NCBI GenBank assembly: GCA_013396655.1
Contig: WBMV01008225.1
Coordinates: forward strand, 1,461,928-1,525,927
Reading direction: 5' to 3'
Source: Campylorhamphus procurvoides
Lineage: Eukaryota > Chordata > Aves > Passeriformes > Dendrocolaptidae
DNA length: 64,000 nucleotides
The notes beneath the pieces were generated by a model, which saw only the letters and a list, made by a program, of their open reading frames with translations, did not search any database and was not told the origin of the DNA. Of this stretch, positions 1-12,400 are shown piece after piece. The position numbers were made by a program, and so were the translations under genes. Position 1 is the first letter of the stretch, and every line of letters begins with the position of its first letter.

Positions 1-385
1 CCCTCTGCCCACAAGGCGCACATCCGTGCACCATACAGCGGAACAGCGCGCACACGGGTTAGTCAGCCCCGCTCTTGCACCCCCAAAAACCTCCCACCTA
101 GGATACGATAGGAAACATACTCGCTGTAGTGCTTCCTGGAGTGAAGCTCTCAGCACCTGTGTGTTAGTTTAAATGACATTTTGGAGATGAAGGGGCTATA
201 TTGGCGTAGCAGTAGGTCACCTGGTGCCCGCCGGCAGCAGCAGCCCCAGGGCCGCCCGTCCTGCCTCGACCGGGGCACCTCCACCCCGGGCAGCTCCGGG
301 ACACCCACATCTCCCACCCAAGGCAAGCTGCCGGCCGCAGCACCCTGTACAAATGCGGGCTTCTCTATTCTTCATCCAGTCGAAA
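1..385. promoter_or_regulatory. CpG-rich segment, likely CpG island edge
   Basis: This is the only clearly CpG-dense stretch in the window. CpG dinucleotides recur in positions 20-130 (GCGC, CGCGC and CCG contexts) and again in 205-350 (GCCCGCCGGC, CCGGGG and GCCGGCCGC contexts). The following 60 kb is AT-rich and CpG-poor. In birds such stretches usually mark promoters or first exons, so a transcription start could lie here or just left of the window. I see no TATA box, splice donor or open frame that identifies a gene. The short frames here (77 codons forward, 62 reverse) are what GC-rich DNA gives by chance. The direction of transcription is unknown. Confidence 0.5.
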
Positions 386-719
386 TGCTTCTGATCACTG
401 CTTTTCTAAAATAAGCCTAGTGCTCCAGTTGTCTTAGTGATGCTAAAGAGCTTCTGACATGTTCTCTGTACTGGTAGTATATTTGCATGTGTAAATATCT
501 TCCCCAAAATGCATTACATTTTCGTAAGTTGTGCAGAAGAAAGTCTCTCTGGCAGAAACAGAGAGAGAATATGTAGGACAGAGCCTAGAGCCTCAGGGCT
601 TGTTTTCCTTTCGCTTATTTATATAGAGTTATATTTTAAAAGCAGTGCAGTTATGCAAAAGCCACAACACACCTGGGGGAAAGAGGCCCTGAGTTATAAC
701 AAGTAACCTTGGTTTTAAA

Positions 720-960
720 CTAACAATTACTTGTCCTTGATTAATTGATATTTAGGTATCATCTGTGCGCAGCTCCTTACTTTGTTTACCTGTATTTATT
801 TGTGACTAAATAATGCTTGATCTGCTGATTATTCATGGCATTTGTTGAGAGTTATGTTTGATGCACATTTTTTTCTTTTATTTTACTCACTTGTGAAATC
901 CTTAAATTGAATTTGTGCTATTCCGTCTCTCTGTGAAAGGTGAAAGCAGACACACTTGTT
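720..960. promoter_or_regulatory. Candidate enhancer-like element (weak)
   Basis: Within about 100 bp there is a homeodomain-like TTAATTGA word (741-748), a forkhead-like TGTTTAC (783-789), and further TAAT- and ATTA-containing words up to 840. Low complexity is absent until a T-rich run near 870. This looks like many vertebrate conserved non-coding elements, but AT-rich DNA produces such words by chance, and conservation cannot be judged from one sequence. Confidence 0.18.
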
Positions 961-1515
961 AAGAATTTAAAAAGAAATAAAGAAGAAATGCTTACATTTT
1001 TTCTCTGTAATGAGGTTAATGATCACTGTTAAAAGCTAAATTATGCTCCTTTTAAAAAACACAGAGATGCACATTTTATTCAATTCCAAAAGGTGGCAGC
1101 AAAATATTTTAAAATTAATTTTTTTCTCCCAAATGTCCATTTTGTTCTGGCTTCTTTTACATTACCACTGATGTGTATGGGACTTTTTGAATTCATTTAG
1201 CCTTGCATACACTGTAGAGAAGGAAGATTTGTTTTCAATTATCGTGTTATTTATGCAAGTCACACAATGGGTCCTCACATCACCTGCATTATTAAATATT
1301 CAGTGCACTGACTTAGCTGGATGTGGGGGGAAAAAGAAAAGATCAAGGCCGTCAGCACTGAAGAACTCAAAAAGTGTGAAGATGTTTTTGTCAAAACACA
1401 TGAACGTCAGGTCTGCATCTTCTAGTCTTACCTGAGGCAAAAATCCCATTGAGACCTGCTGAGGTGAACAGAGCTTATGCCTAAATATGAATCTAGTGCT
1501 CTGAGCATGAGACTT

Positions 1516-1590
1516 AACAAAAAACCAAAACAACACAGACCAAAACACACTCCCACAATATACAAACAAACAAAAAACCCCACCCCAAAC
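1516..1590. repeat. A/C-rich low-complexity tract (AAAC-type)
   Basis: The plus strand is almost all A and C here, with AAAC and CAAA units (for example 1561-1576) and a CCCC-containing end. Read on the minus strand it is TTTG/GTTT-rich, the same class as the tracts at 24041, 34391 and 54111. It is the cause of a long open frame on the minus strand (1300-1683), which is therefore not a gene. Confidence 0.75.
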
Positions 1591-3557
1591 ATGGAAGTTT
1601 ATTGAGGAAAAAAGCTGAAAATTCAAGGAGATGTATGGTTTAATTTGAATTCGCTCTTTCTCTCTTGAGTAGTCATGGAACATTGAGAAAAAGGCTCTAA
1701 ATTATCCCAGCAACTATATTAATTTGGCTAAAATAAACTTAGAGGTAACATTTAATTCTGCTGAGCAAAGTGTGTGAGTCTCTGCCATGCCCAGAACCTG
1801 AAAAAAAAAGCGCTCTTTACACCAAGCATCAGGATGCAGTGTGACTACAGTCTGCAGGAATGATGTTGTATTCGGGAAGCAAAGTATGATGAGTTTTTTT
1901 CAGATGGCTAGCTAATTTCCATATAAACAACTTCCAAAATTGGTTTATTTTATTAATGTGGCTAGAGATTGTAAAACAGGATTGGGGATTCCTGCTGAAC
2001 AAATGCCACATAGATAAAAAATTCTAAAATCATACACCATAAGTCACCTTAAGTCAAAATATATAAAACCCCTTACTGGAGAGAAATGGTGTTCTGCTTG
2101 CTTTGGTACTTCTTCTCCAAGTCAAAAGTTACACTTGAAAGGAGATTTAATATCATGACAAAATCTCTGAGTTGGGTGTACTTTCCTATAGAAGGTGATT
2201 TTTGTGTTGGTTGCCAGGGTCTCTGCTCGTAAATGACTACTCCTGTTCTTGACATCAGTGGGAAATAGACATCTAGCTGTAAGTGCTTCTGGCTCTTGGA
2301 TCTTGCATACATTTTGGTTTTGCAGAGTAACAAGTAGCTTTGATTTTAAACACGGAGCTCTTCTATCTGTGGACCACCATCATAGACATTTTAATACACA
2401 AACATTAATCTTCTTACATTTTCCTCCCAGTTCATATGAAATAATCTATTACAATGTACCATGTTTTGCAGGGTTATGCCCGTCCTGCCAAAATATGCTG
2501 GGTTTTTTATGCTTGTCTGGAAATAAAACCAGAAATATAATCAACTTTGCGCCTTTAGGGTTAGATGTAGCAGGCAAGTTATATTCATTTCTCTTCAAGT
2601 CATCCTATATAGGCATGTCTGTGCTGGGCTTGAGCTTTGCTGTCTCAGGTGGTGAGAACAGCATTGCTGTTTTGGGGAAACATTCAGAGCACAGAAGAAG
2701 CCAGGTGGGTTTCTTGATGAGCTTGTAGCCTGCGTATTGTCTCACCTCAGCTACTAGGAGGCCCAAAGGTGCCCAAACCAGTTTAAAATCCCTCTGGATT
2801 AATTGCAAAAAGAGTCACCCACCCCTGCAGAGAAATGCACAATAGGACTTCAGCTATCTCCTCACCTACATAATTTTGAGTAAATTACATTCTTTCTCAG
2901 AGAACAATCTATTCAAACCATGACATTGTCAGTCTAACTGGGAAGAAATTGACAATTCACCTTAATTAACTTAATTCATATTGGCAATCCATTACCAGTA
3001 TTCTGGGATTATTCCATAGCTGCTCCTGCAAGAGCTGAAGGAGCTTGCTCCTTCCAAAAGTATCTTTTTGTACCTCTCAGTCACTCCTGGAAAGACAGAG
3101 TTAGGTAAAGAAATTCTTTACCATCTGATTTTATTTGTTTTTTAAACAAAAACAAGAGTTAAACTAATGCTCAGTTCGAACAGCTAAGCAGATAAGAGTT
3201 GGAAAATACCAAAACCAAGGATGCTAATGTATGCTTCTCTCTTTTTTCTTCTGCATTTGGACTATTATGCAATGTTTAAATAAGCAAATGAATTTAAATA
3301 ATTATTAACTTTATTTAAATGCCCAACATCTTTTTCAGGATAAAAAGATACATTTCTTTGTTTATTTTTCTAACTGTTATTATTCAGTGTTTAGCATAGC
3401 AGCTTGGTCCCCAGTACTTAGAGAAAAGGGGTACTATTCCAATAGGTTACAAATTAACTATGTTTCTAATCAAAATAACTTTTCTAACCACATCTGAGAT
3501 CACAAACTGTCAGATTGAGACATCAGCTTAAAACTGAATTTGGCGTTTTCTTGATCA

Positions 3558-3585
3558 TTCATATCATGAAGGCTCATGATATGAA
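3558..3585. repeat. Perfect inverted repeat, 12-bp arms, 4-nt loop
   Basis: Left arm TTCATATCATGA (3558-3569), loop AGGC, right arm TCATGATATGAA (3574-3585). The arms are exact reverse complements and could form a cruciform or an RNA hairpin. There is no following T-run that would suggest a Pol III terminator and no larger precursor-like stem around it. A role is unknown. Confidence 0.9.
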
Positions 3586-3842
3586 AACAAATATTTCTTA
3601 TTTTACTGCCTTATATTGTTAATAGTACTTGATGTGATTTTAAGGAAAAGCATTGGGATACAAAGGAAGGAGACACAGCTGTCTCAGTGTTGTGCCTGGT
3701 CATAAAAACTGGCAACAGACTTTTCACACAAACAAAACTCATATGTTTTGGTGACAGCAGATTAGACTTCCTGTAAGGAGAGTCTGAAAATGCAGACCTT
3801 TTCACGTCAGGGGGAGTAATTTGTGTGCAAATGACTCAAGCT

Positions 3843-3866
3843 ACCTTTGTATATACCTTTGTATAT
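3843..3866 (+). repeat. 12-bp exact tandem duplication
   Basis: The unit ACCTTTGTATAT occurs twice without a gap (3843-3854 and 3855-3866). This is probably a small slippage duplication. Confidence 0.9.
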
Positions 3867-5820
3867 GTAAAAATTCTTCTTTTAAAGTCAACAGATGTGA
3901 GCTCGGTTGAATAAACATCTTTGAGAGAAACCTTACAGACCTGCAATTATGTTAAACATCTCTCACTCTGGAAATATCTCTATGTCTCATCTTGTATTAA
4001 TGCCATCAGGGCAAGCCAAGAGCTGCTAAGTGCTGAGCAGTAACTCAGACCTTTAACACTAAGGCACATTTCACAGAGAGAGTAACAAGGCTTGTCAAAT
4101 TATCACCTGCGCATTTGAGGTGTCAGGACTCCAGCCACTTCCACCTGCAGGATCACCAGAGAGATGGGACACAGGACCTTGGGTTAGAGACTTGAACAAT
4201 GTTCCGTGGACTTCCAGCCCCAAGGGACAATCATTAAAATTAGTCAGAGAAAATGGATGCAGTAAAAGGCCAACTTAAATTGCTTTGTGGTCAGAAATAT
4301 TGACTGGCTAATTCTCACTGACAATAATAATCTCTCCTCCTGCTCTTTACATCTATATTCCTCCCTTGCCTCCTTTTAATTTTTAGTGCTGTTCTAGTTA
4401 CAGTGGGTCAGGAAGATTTAAAGGAGAATTGTCCTGCCATGTCTGACTTTGCTACTGTTATCCTAATGAAGGTAGAACTTTACAGTGCAAGTAGCTTCAG
4501 CAAGTAGAGATGTATGATTACCTTACTTTAGTAGTGTAGCAAAACAAAGGCCCATTGGAAGTACATTGAATGTATCACTTAATCTTTTTCAATTTATAAC
4601 TGACTATATAAGATAGTATCTTTTATATCTTTTAAATGTATTGATTTGTCTATTGTACATCTATAAGAACTTTACTTCTTCCATATCTGAGCACTTCACA
4701 GGAGTTATCAGCTTTCTCTGCTACACTGCTGAGAGAGAGAATTATTATGCCTGTTTCGTATTTGTAGAGATAAGGAGCTGTCTTAGTGACACAAAGGCAT
4801 ACAAAAATTCTATGGTGGTGTAACTGTGGAGGATTTCTAAAATGCCTGTTTTTTGATAACTTATGCCCTTAACCAGTGAAGAAAATTCAGACATCAAGTG
4901 AGAGTTTGAGCCCATTAGAGGCAGTGCGGCAGAAGAAGCAGTAGGATCTGAAGAACATCCCAATATTTCAGTGCTTGATAAAAGGTTTAAGTGCTTGCTA
5001 ACAGCTGCCCTTTTTGGTTCTCTTTTCTTTAGTAAAAGAGCTGTAATAGCATTTTTTTCTGCATACACTAGACACAAGGTACGTTTCTAAGATAATGTTG
5101 CAGAGAAAGCTACATCAGACCCACTCCCAAAAAAACACATAGATCAATGTAGCATCTATTTAGGCATTTCCTATCTTCTATTTAGAATATAAAAGGGCGC
5201 ATCACTGATTATCTTGTAGATTGGAGTCCTGATTCGTTATCTTCAGATGCACTGTACTCAACTGGTCCTTTAAAAGAAAGTGGTGGTTTGGGAGGACACT
5301 TACATACCCCTTTCCCCTTTCTAGGCCAACCACCACATATCTACTGGTCATGGTCAGGGCTGCAGGCTGAGTTCTACAGTGGTCACACCAGAGAGATCTG
5401 CAAAATACAAACTCCAGATTTTGTGCAGTTCCTATGGATGCCATGATATGTTAGGATATTTTTAGTGTGGATTAAAGATTATATTGACTTTCCCATTGTT
5501 AATATTGTTGTGTGCTTTTATGTGATCTCTGCAAGGACTATGGAAAGAACATTTCATTCAGACTTGCAAAGAGAAAGCGTTGATTAATCCCGGCACTTGG
5601 AAACAAATAATCCAAGTTAGTAATCTGAAACATTAAATCAAACTCTGTATTTGCAAAGGAAGCTTAGCAGTTCATCATTTTTTGTTCTCCATGTTTCCTT
5701 CCTTCCGTTGTGTGACTTAGTTTACAGTCCCTGGAACTGTCTTGAAATTTTGCAGCTGCTAAGATGACTTGGCTTCAGTTTAACAGCAAATGTCATCAAC
5801 CCAAATCTGGGCTTCCAGTG

Positions 5821-5839
5821 TTCTTTCTTTCTTTCTTTC
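5821..5839 (+). repeat. TTTC microsatellite
   Basis: About 4.75 perfect copies of a TTCT/TTTC unit, followed by AATTTCC. Plain simple-sequence repeat. Confidence 0.9.
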
Positions 5840-6615
5840 AATTTCCTATTTATTTTTTAAATCAGTTAGTCGTCATTTTAGGGGATTATCTAAAGCTACC
5901 CTAAGACTGGTTCTCTGTGCCAGGGCTCTTCAGCCTGTTTTGTCAGAGGAAAATCCTGAATGAAAGCTAATGGGCATGCCAGAAACATGTGACGGGTGAG
6001 AAAGGGTCTGAGTGTCAAACCTCTCTGAAGAGGGGCTCTTGCAGAGCACAGGATGAAGTAAAGATAAAGAAGCATCATCTCAGTGCAGAAGGCAGCTGGG
6101 CTGGGCATGGCTGGGAGGAGATGGTGCAGAGAGGTGGAAGACGATAACTGACCTCTTTTTATCAGAGTATTTTTGATTTATACCCTTCAAGAATGGGATA
6201 GTGCCTACTCTAACTACATTTTCATGCATGCACAGATTCAGATTAGCTGGTGTGAATTGCATTTTCAGTTACATAGGTCCATCCAGGCTGTTTGGGGCAG
6301 TGAGAAGGAGAACTATGTGGCTCCAGGAGTGCAGGATCATGATAACAGCTGTGCTGTTTCCATTTCTGAACTGAACTCAGTCAGCAGTAGTGCTGGTATC
6401 CATTGCCAGCAATGTTCTGGTTGTCTGCAGTACATGCAAACATCTCTGGGTACAAACCCAACACACTGAATCATTGCAGTCAAAGATTAATACTTGAAAA
6501 TGGTATTCTAAAACTGAATCTGGAAGACAATTTGTGTCATGAACTTTTATCACCTATTTTTGTTTCTTTCTTAGTTTCAATACTTTTACCTTTAAAGGGA
6601 CAGTGACTGATGCTG

Positions 6616-6797
6616 AATCATAGAATGATAGAATGGTTTGGGTTGGAAGGGACCTTAAAGATCATCTAGTTCTGAATCCTCTACCATGGACAAGGACACC
6701 TTCCACTAGGCCAGGTTACTCAGAGCCTTATCCAACCTGGACTTGAACATTTCTGGGGATGGGGCATCCACAACTTCTCTGGGCAATCCTTTCCTGA
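6616..6797 (-). mobile_element. CR1 LINE, 5'-truncated 3' end, reverse orientation
   Basis: The plus strand begins with AATCATAGAATGATAGAATGG and continues with GGGTTGGAAGGGACCTTAAAG and ATCATCTAGTTC. This is the reverse complement of the 3' end of avian CR1, so the element runs on the minus strand with its 3' terminus at 6616. Homology continues through the untranslated tail (GACACCTTCCACTAG, CCAACCTGGACTTGAACA, GGGGCATCCACAACTTC) and stops near 6797. Only about 180 bp remain of an element whose full length is around 4.5 kb, which is typical of CR1 5' truncation. There is no coding content. The copy is only moderately diverged from the consensus I know, suggesting a middle-aged insertion. 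Confidence 0.93.
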
Positions 6798-7840
6798 AAT
6801 TACAACTTACTATTTAAAACAAGTGGTTTAAAAGCTACTTGCAGTGTCATGAGTAGCCCATACATATGTGCGCACACATTTATACTACAATATCTACCTA
6901 AGCACATGGCTGCCTACCTATCTTCTTAATCACTGACTCTCAGCTGAAAACAGGAATACTTCATGAGAGGAGCCAGCATGATCCTTTTCATCTGTTGCCT
7001 ATGAATTATCCATGGTATAGCAATGGCACTTCCCTCCCAATGGCATTTTATGAAGCTTTATAGTTCTGTAATGTTTGCAAGCCTTAGATGCAAAATTGAC
7101 AGGTAGCATGAACAAAGTAGAATGTATTTAACCTGCTGCTGAGAATTTTTTCCTGATAGTAGAGCTGTGAGCTATGAAAGCCATTTCATGACAAAATACA
7201 ACTGGGAACTGCATTTTGTCTTGTATCAAAACATTTTTTCATGTAGATGAATAATGGAAAGCAGGTAAGACAGGGTAGTGATCACATACTGATCTTTTTA
7301 TGCAGTGTTTCAAAGTTGAAATGTTTAATAAAAACTTTTTGCTAATGATGTGAGAGAACCCATTTGTATTGCAGCAAATTGATGAATAGATTATGCAGTG
7401 TTTTTCTTAGACAAAATGGTTACTTCTTTTTCTCTTCTTCTGTTTGTTTTTTTTTCCCAAACACACAGCAATTTACCTCATAATTCAAGTAAAATACAGC
7501 AACTGTATATCCAAATCATCTAGGGAGGTACTGCTGCGACTCAGACACTATTAATAAGCTCAGTTCACTTCACTCTGACAGATGCTGATGGCTTACTGCA
7601 CAAGAGTACCTAGCACAGATCTAATGGGATTATTTCTAGGACTACCTTCTTAGTTTCCGTTTCTCATTCTCTCCCTCAAATCACCAAGCGATCCTTGAAA
7701 TTCAGGGGGGATCTACCAAAACCAATCTGTATTCTTCTTCTTCTAATCTTTGTGGCCAGATGCTGAAAGAATGCCCTTATAAATATTCTGGGGATTTTTC
7801 ATATTTTTCGTGCAATCCAGTCAGTGTCCAGCTCACTGCA

Positions 7841-7850
7841 GGGGGGGGGG
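7841..7850 (+). repeat. G10 homopolymer
   Basis: Ten consecutive G bases between CTGCA and AAGG. Long G runs are uncommon in AT-rich bird DNA and are prone to length error in sequencing. Confidence 0.9.
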
Positions 7851-8799
7851 AAGGAAAATTCCCAGCAATACAGTGTCCATTATAGATGCTTAAGCAAACC
7901 GAATTGAGTGCAATAACAGGCAGTGGCTTTCATATGTGCTAATCCCCACACTCGAGATACTGAAAATATTCAGTGGTGGCCTAATTCTGCACTGGTATTA
8001 GCAGCAGGACTGCAGTGACCTGTGAAGGGGAAATACTGTTTTTCTAATTCTGTACAGTTGTATTATCTCAATGAGAGCACACTCTTCAGGTATTGAGTTC
8101 CTGTCTTTTATCTCTGCCTTAGTGCTTTGTAATAAATGATTTTAGCCAGGGCTGGATTTAGCACTGCAAAGTTGTCAAGTGAGCACAGAAAGGTGCTAAG
8201 TGAGCGTCCAGAAAGGAGTCCAATGGTGATCTTACACAATTCAGCACCTCCTCTCCTTGCTGTTGTAGCTGGCTTTAATCTTACCTAATACGGATAAAAA
8301 CACTGATGGAATCTGGGCTGCAGAGACTTCCCTACTTGTTGGACAAATCCTGTTGATAACTGCATATGTATTAAGCAGCTGACCTCTGCTAAACTAGAAA
8401 CTAGCTGGCTAGAGAAAGCTATTCTATGTTTCAGTCAAATGCAACATGTAGGAAAAAAAACTCCAAAGGTATTTAAACATTTAAATAAATGAAGTATGAT
8501 ACCTAAGTATGATTGTGAGTGGCAGGGTGGAGTGTGGTTGTGTTTTGTTCTTTTGACTTTGAGCTAAATGCATTAGTTTGAAAAATGCTGGGCTAATCCT
8601 GCAATGCAATGCTTTTTAATGAGAATCCTCCCTCAAGTTTATGATACCACCCTACTTACTCTGGATAGATAACACCCAAGTAGATGGAAACAAAGCTAAC
8701 AACAAAATAGTGTTAAAATTATATATAACTTCCCATTCTTCAAAATGGGGAAAGAAAAACTAGCTGTCCCTGATTTTATTTTCAGGTGGTGCCTTTCCC

Positions 8800-8960
8800 T
8801 CACCATAATAATAGCGCTGATGTCATTATAGAGAATTTCAATTATTCAGAGTGTGATGATGCCTTTAATGGATGATTCTTACAAGCCACCAAGTGAATTA
8901 GCAGCAAGTAAAAATTAACTGCCTTTTAAATTAGGGAAAATGAGACTTACAGCAGTGTTC
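8800..8960. promoter_or_regulatory. Candidate conserved non-coding element (weak)
   Basis: Complex, non-repetitive AT-rich sequence with several spaced TAAT/ATTA words, a TGATGTCAT CRE/AP-1-like word near 8819-8827 and CTTTAAT and TTAAATTAG words. The composition resembles vertebrate developmental enhancers. This is a suggestion from word content alone. Confidence 0.15.
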
Positions 8961-9202
8961 TGTGATGAGCATTTAAATATAGACTGTGTAGTACAGTACT
9001 TAGCCTCAGAAACACTCTCCAGACATACTTGGGTGTTTTTTTGTTGTTGTAGTGTTTTTCCATTTCTGCCTAAAAATGATTACTGCTGGCTAACAGAACA
9101 AAATAAAGTTTGACACCCATTTATCCAAGTTGATGAACAATGCAAGCTAGTGACCATGTGATTGTTTAAAACTAGTCTTTCAATTTGAATATTCAGTCAA
9201 CC

Positions 9203-9226
9203 TGGCTTACACATATGTGTAAGCCA
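9203..9226. repeat. 24-bp perfect palindrome
   Basis: TGGCTTACACATATGTGTAAGCCA (half-site TGGCTTACACAT) reads the same on both strands with no loop. The centre is an ACACATATGTGT block containing a CATATG E-box. It could be a cruciform or a site for a dimeric factor. The symmetry stops abruptly at both sides (C at 9202 and C at 9227). Confidence 0.93.
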
Positions 9227-9462
9227 CATGTACATTTCTATGCTACAGGTTCTTGGATGTGCAGTGGATGCATAGGTTTTTGTCACAGTTTTGTTACATG
9301 GAAATTTTAGTGCTATCTTCTGAGGAGGTCTTTATTTGGAATACTATTAGCACATTTTTCCCTCTGTTTCTCTCTCTCACACACATGCAGGATCTTGTAT
9401 ATACTTACATACTATTTCAGTGTGATCTCAATGTATGCTGGTTAGCAAATGCCTATTATATT

Positions 9463-9490
9463 ACCTGTATAATATACAGGATATAATAAA
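9463..9490. repeat. AT-rich imperfect hairpin
   Basis: The core is CCTGTAT, loop AAT, ATACAGG with exact arms. Outside it, TTATAT on the left and ATATAA on the right extend the symmetry after a small mismatch. No RNA gene is recognisable here. Confidence 0.75.
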
Positions 9491-12400
9491 GATCGTATTT
9501 TCAGTACTGAAATCATATGCTGTATGCACTGATTTGCACAGATACTGTGAGTGGGCTTTTGCAGTATGATGTACTGAACTAATGCTCTCCTAATGCATAC
9601 TTCTGTGTATGGTGATTTAGCCCCATGGCTATGAATTCTCATGAAGTGGACATTTCTTTTGGATTACATCTTCTTACCCTAAGACAAGCAACTATTACAT
9701 TTGGTATCATTTGGTTGTAACAGAGGAGTCTACACTAACAGATTCATAGTTGTTAATTTGCAGATGTGAGAATTCAGCAGTGCAAAACTTGATTTATTTG
9801 CTTGCCCAGTGCTATGTTCTATATTTAACTTTGGCTTCCTTTCACGTGGGACAGAAAACATAACATGTTCCATGGGCAATCATCCAAGAGTGTTGAATTT
9901 GGATGTAGTACTTACATCTCTTTTAATTTTTTTTTCTACTCTTTATTAATTTGCAACTCTCATTTACTTAGAAAGATTTGTAATGGTAGAATATATTTTT
10001 GAAGGGTAAGACTTATACTTAGAAACCAGGTTTCAGATATCCAGATTCTTTCTCCTTTCTTTTAATGGAGTGAGAAAAGATATAATGATGTGCTGAAGGT
10101 TCTTGTGATGTCTGCAGTCTCTAAAGTTATACTGAGTCAATTATGAATGTACAGCCTATTAAGGTGGACTGGTGGAATATACAAATAGTTCAAATATTCA
10201 GATTTTTGGCAAACATAGATGCTTTCTTAGTCTGAGGATAATCAAGTCTAAATTATGTGGACCCTCCATCCTTGATTTTATAGCAAATACCTATGTAAAA
10301 CTTCTGTCAGAATACAGGATGAAGTCTTTGAATAAAGTACAATACTTTAATTTTCTAGGTTAGAGAAATTAATCATCTTAAGAAAGGAACTAAATTGAAA
10401 AACCTTGGTCCTGCACATGAAAGGGACCACTTAGGTTTACACAATTGCTATGAAAACATACCCAGGGTCTAAGCAAACATTCCTTTCTTCTTTGACCTTG
10501 ATAACAGTGTGTTTCCCAAGTTACCCCCAGAAAGCAGAGATCCCAGTTACTGGAAGAAACCTCTAGGTACTGAACTGTGTTTTGTCATTTTTCTGTGAGA
10601 TTTAGCAAAGGCTTTCTTAAAAAAATAACTTTTGGAAGTGGTAAGCACTCAACACAAAATGGAGGGATCATTTCCTCAATTTCACAAATAACCTGTAATT
10701 AAGAGAAGATACTGACAAGTTCATCCTCTCTGCTGACTGTCACATTACTGGTAATTGGCTGTGGTCCACAGAGAAACCATGATTATGTGTGTCATAATTG
10801 CTTCAGTGTTTTCTGTTCTAAACTGAAATGGTGGATCAGAACTGCATTGCTACCAGAAGACAAGGTGCAGCTGATGCACAGGAACTCTACCTGCATTGAA
10901 TAGTAAGACTGTTCTTACTAAACAGCAAAGTCTGAAAGGGTATTGTCTTATGCCTTTTGGTAAGTTTGGTATCTGCCCCTACAGCGCAGGATGTCAGAGC
11001 ATATTACTGAAATTAGTGAACCTAAAAACAGATCACGTGTCTTTACAGGGAGATCTTTCCACTGTTGCCTTCTTCTTCTTCCATGCAGGGTTTTAGGTCT
11101 TTTTGCCAGCCATGTCCTTCCAAAGCTTTTTTTCTTACTAAGCTCTGCTTTTCCTCCAGGAATTGAACTGTAGAGAGATTAAAGAGGTCATGCCTTTGTA
11201 GAATTAATCAGAGACGTTTGACTAGATGCTGCTGCCTTTCTAAATTCATGAAAAGTTTATAACTTGTGTTTTGTTTTAAAAATCAAATCCCTCAACACAT
11301 TCTACAGCTCTTCCATTAATGAGATACACAGACACACAAAAACCCCATCTCAGATCTTAAAGCTGAATTTTTGGTGGTTGATTTTTTATTCACCAGTAAC
11401 ACAAGGTCCCTCTGCAGTATATTCGTAACTTGTATTTCTCTCCAGAAAGGCCTTCTCCAGAAATGCATGCTTGGGCTTGAAAGGACAGAACACATCATTC
11501 TTTAAAAACATCCCTAAAGACAAAACAACGGTCTTTCTGGATTTAGAGTGTGAGAAATGGAACCATTTGTTTCATCCCTTTAGCAATAAAAAATTTCTTT
11601 AATTCCATTCTGTTTATACTGACAAAAGTGAATGTTGGATCGTGGACTGATTTTCCACTTTGGTCTTTACAGTGGACTCATTTGGGTGGTAAGGGACTGC
11701 AGATATAAGTTGTGATACAGGTATTCTTGCAAATTCTAGTATTTCACTAGTTGCACACTCTTCACCACTGTCCATGTAAGTTAGTGCAGTTGAGGTAATC
11801 AGATTTTATGGTTATGAGTTTATATGAAAGGTCCATCTACTTCAACATCCCATCTCAGTCACTGAAGGCACCCAAAGAACATGGCAAGCCTGTAGTGGTA
11901 TTTCCTCTGAAAGTTTTCTCACCCTGTAGCTGTGTTTTGCTAAGAAGGTTCCTGAGTTATGAGTAATAGCTTTCTATTTATATTTAATAGCCCTCTGTGG
12001 ATTCTTCTGCTAATCATCTGTGTGTGGAGTGACTCTTGTCCCACACCTCCATGCTGATCCTTTGAATGTTGCTATGTACACTGAGTCCATTTGTACTAGG
12101 AGTGGAACAAGCCACGATGGCAGCTTTAGAACAGAAACACTTCTTGCTGACTACCCACAGATAACAAGGGTAAGTTTAGCCCTTAAAATTATTGTTAAAC
12201 ACACTGTGATTTAAGCACATTTCTTGTTAATTCTCTGGTACATCTGGAATTTAATTTTACTATTTCAATGTTAAAAATACATAGTTGAATTTCATCAGCT
12301 TTTCAACAAACTAGTTGCTAACAGAAGGAAGAGATCCCACACAGGACTGAAAATGCAGGACACTAAAATCAATGCCTTTTCCAAATCTGGCATAGACTTT

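Larger units (their letters stand above)
386..6615. other. AT-rich non-coding DNA
   Basis: I see no supported gene here. The longest open frame of this stretch (2249-2728 forward, 159 codons) has no recognisable domain and no splice or codon context that would make it an exon. Internal features listed separately are an A/C-rich tract near 1516-1590, a perfect hairpin at 3558-3585, a 12-bp tandem duplication at 3843-3866 and a TTTC microsatellite at 5821-5839. The 720-960 part carries forkhead- and homeodomain-like words and is treated as a possible regulatory element. Confidence 0.6.

Noticed and set aside
181..414. Proline/serine-rich 77-codon forward frame in the CpG-rich start
   Set aside because: GC-rich DNA lacks stop codons; no splice sites or similarity support an exon.
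1300..1683. 127-codon reverse open frame with aromatic-rich middle
   Set aside because: The aromatic and valine-rich part comes from the A/C-rich low-complexity tract at 1516-1590.
2249..2728. 159-codon forward open frame, the longest in the window
   Set aside because: No domain, signal or family resemblance; composition is that of ordinary local DNA; an isolated frame of this length is expected by chance in 64 kb.
11860..12060. AATAGCCCTCTGTGGATTC and neighbours, resembling an old CR1/L3 antisense tail
   Set aside because: Only one short block looks similar and the expected following blocks are absent.
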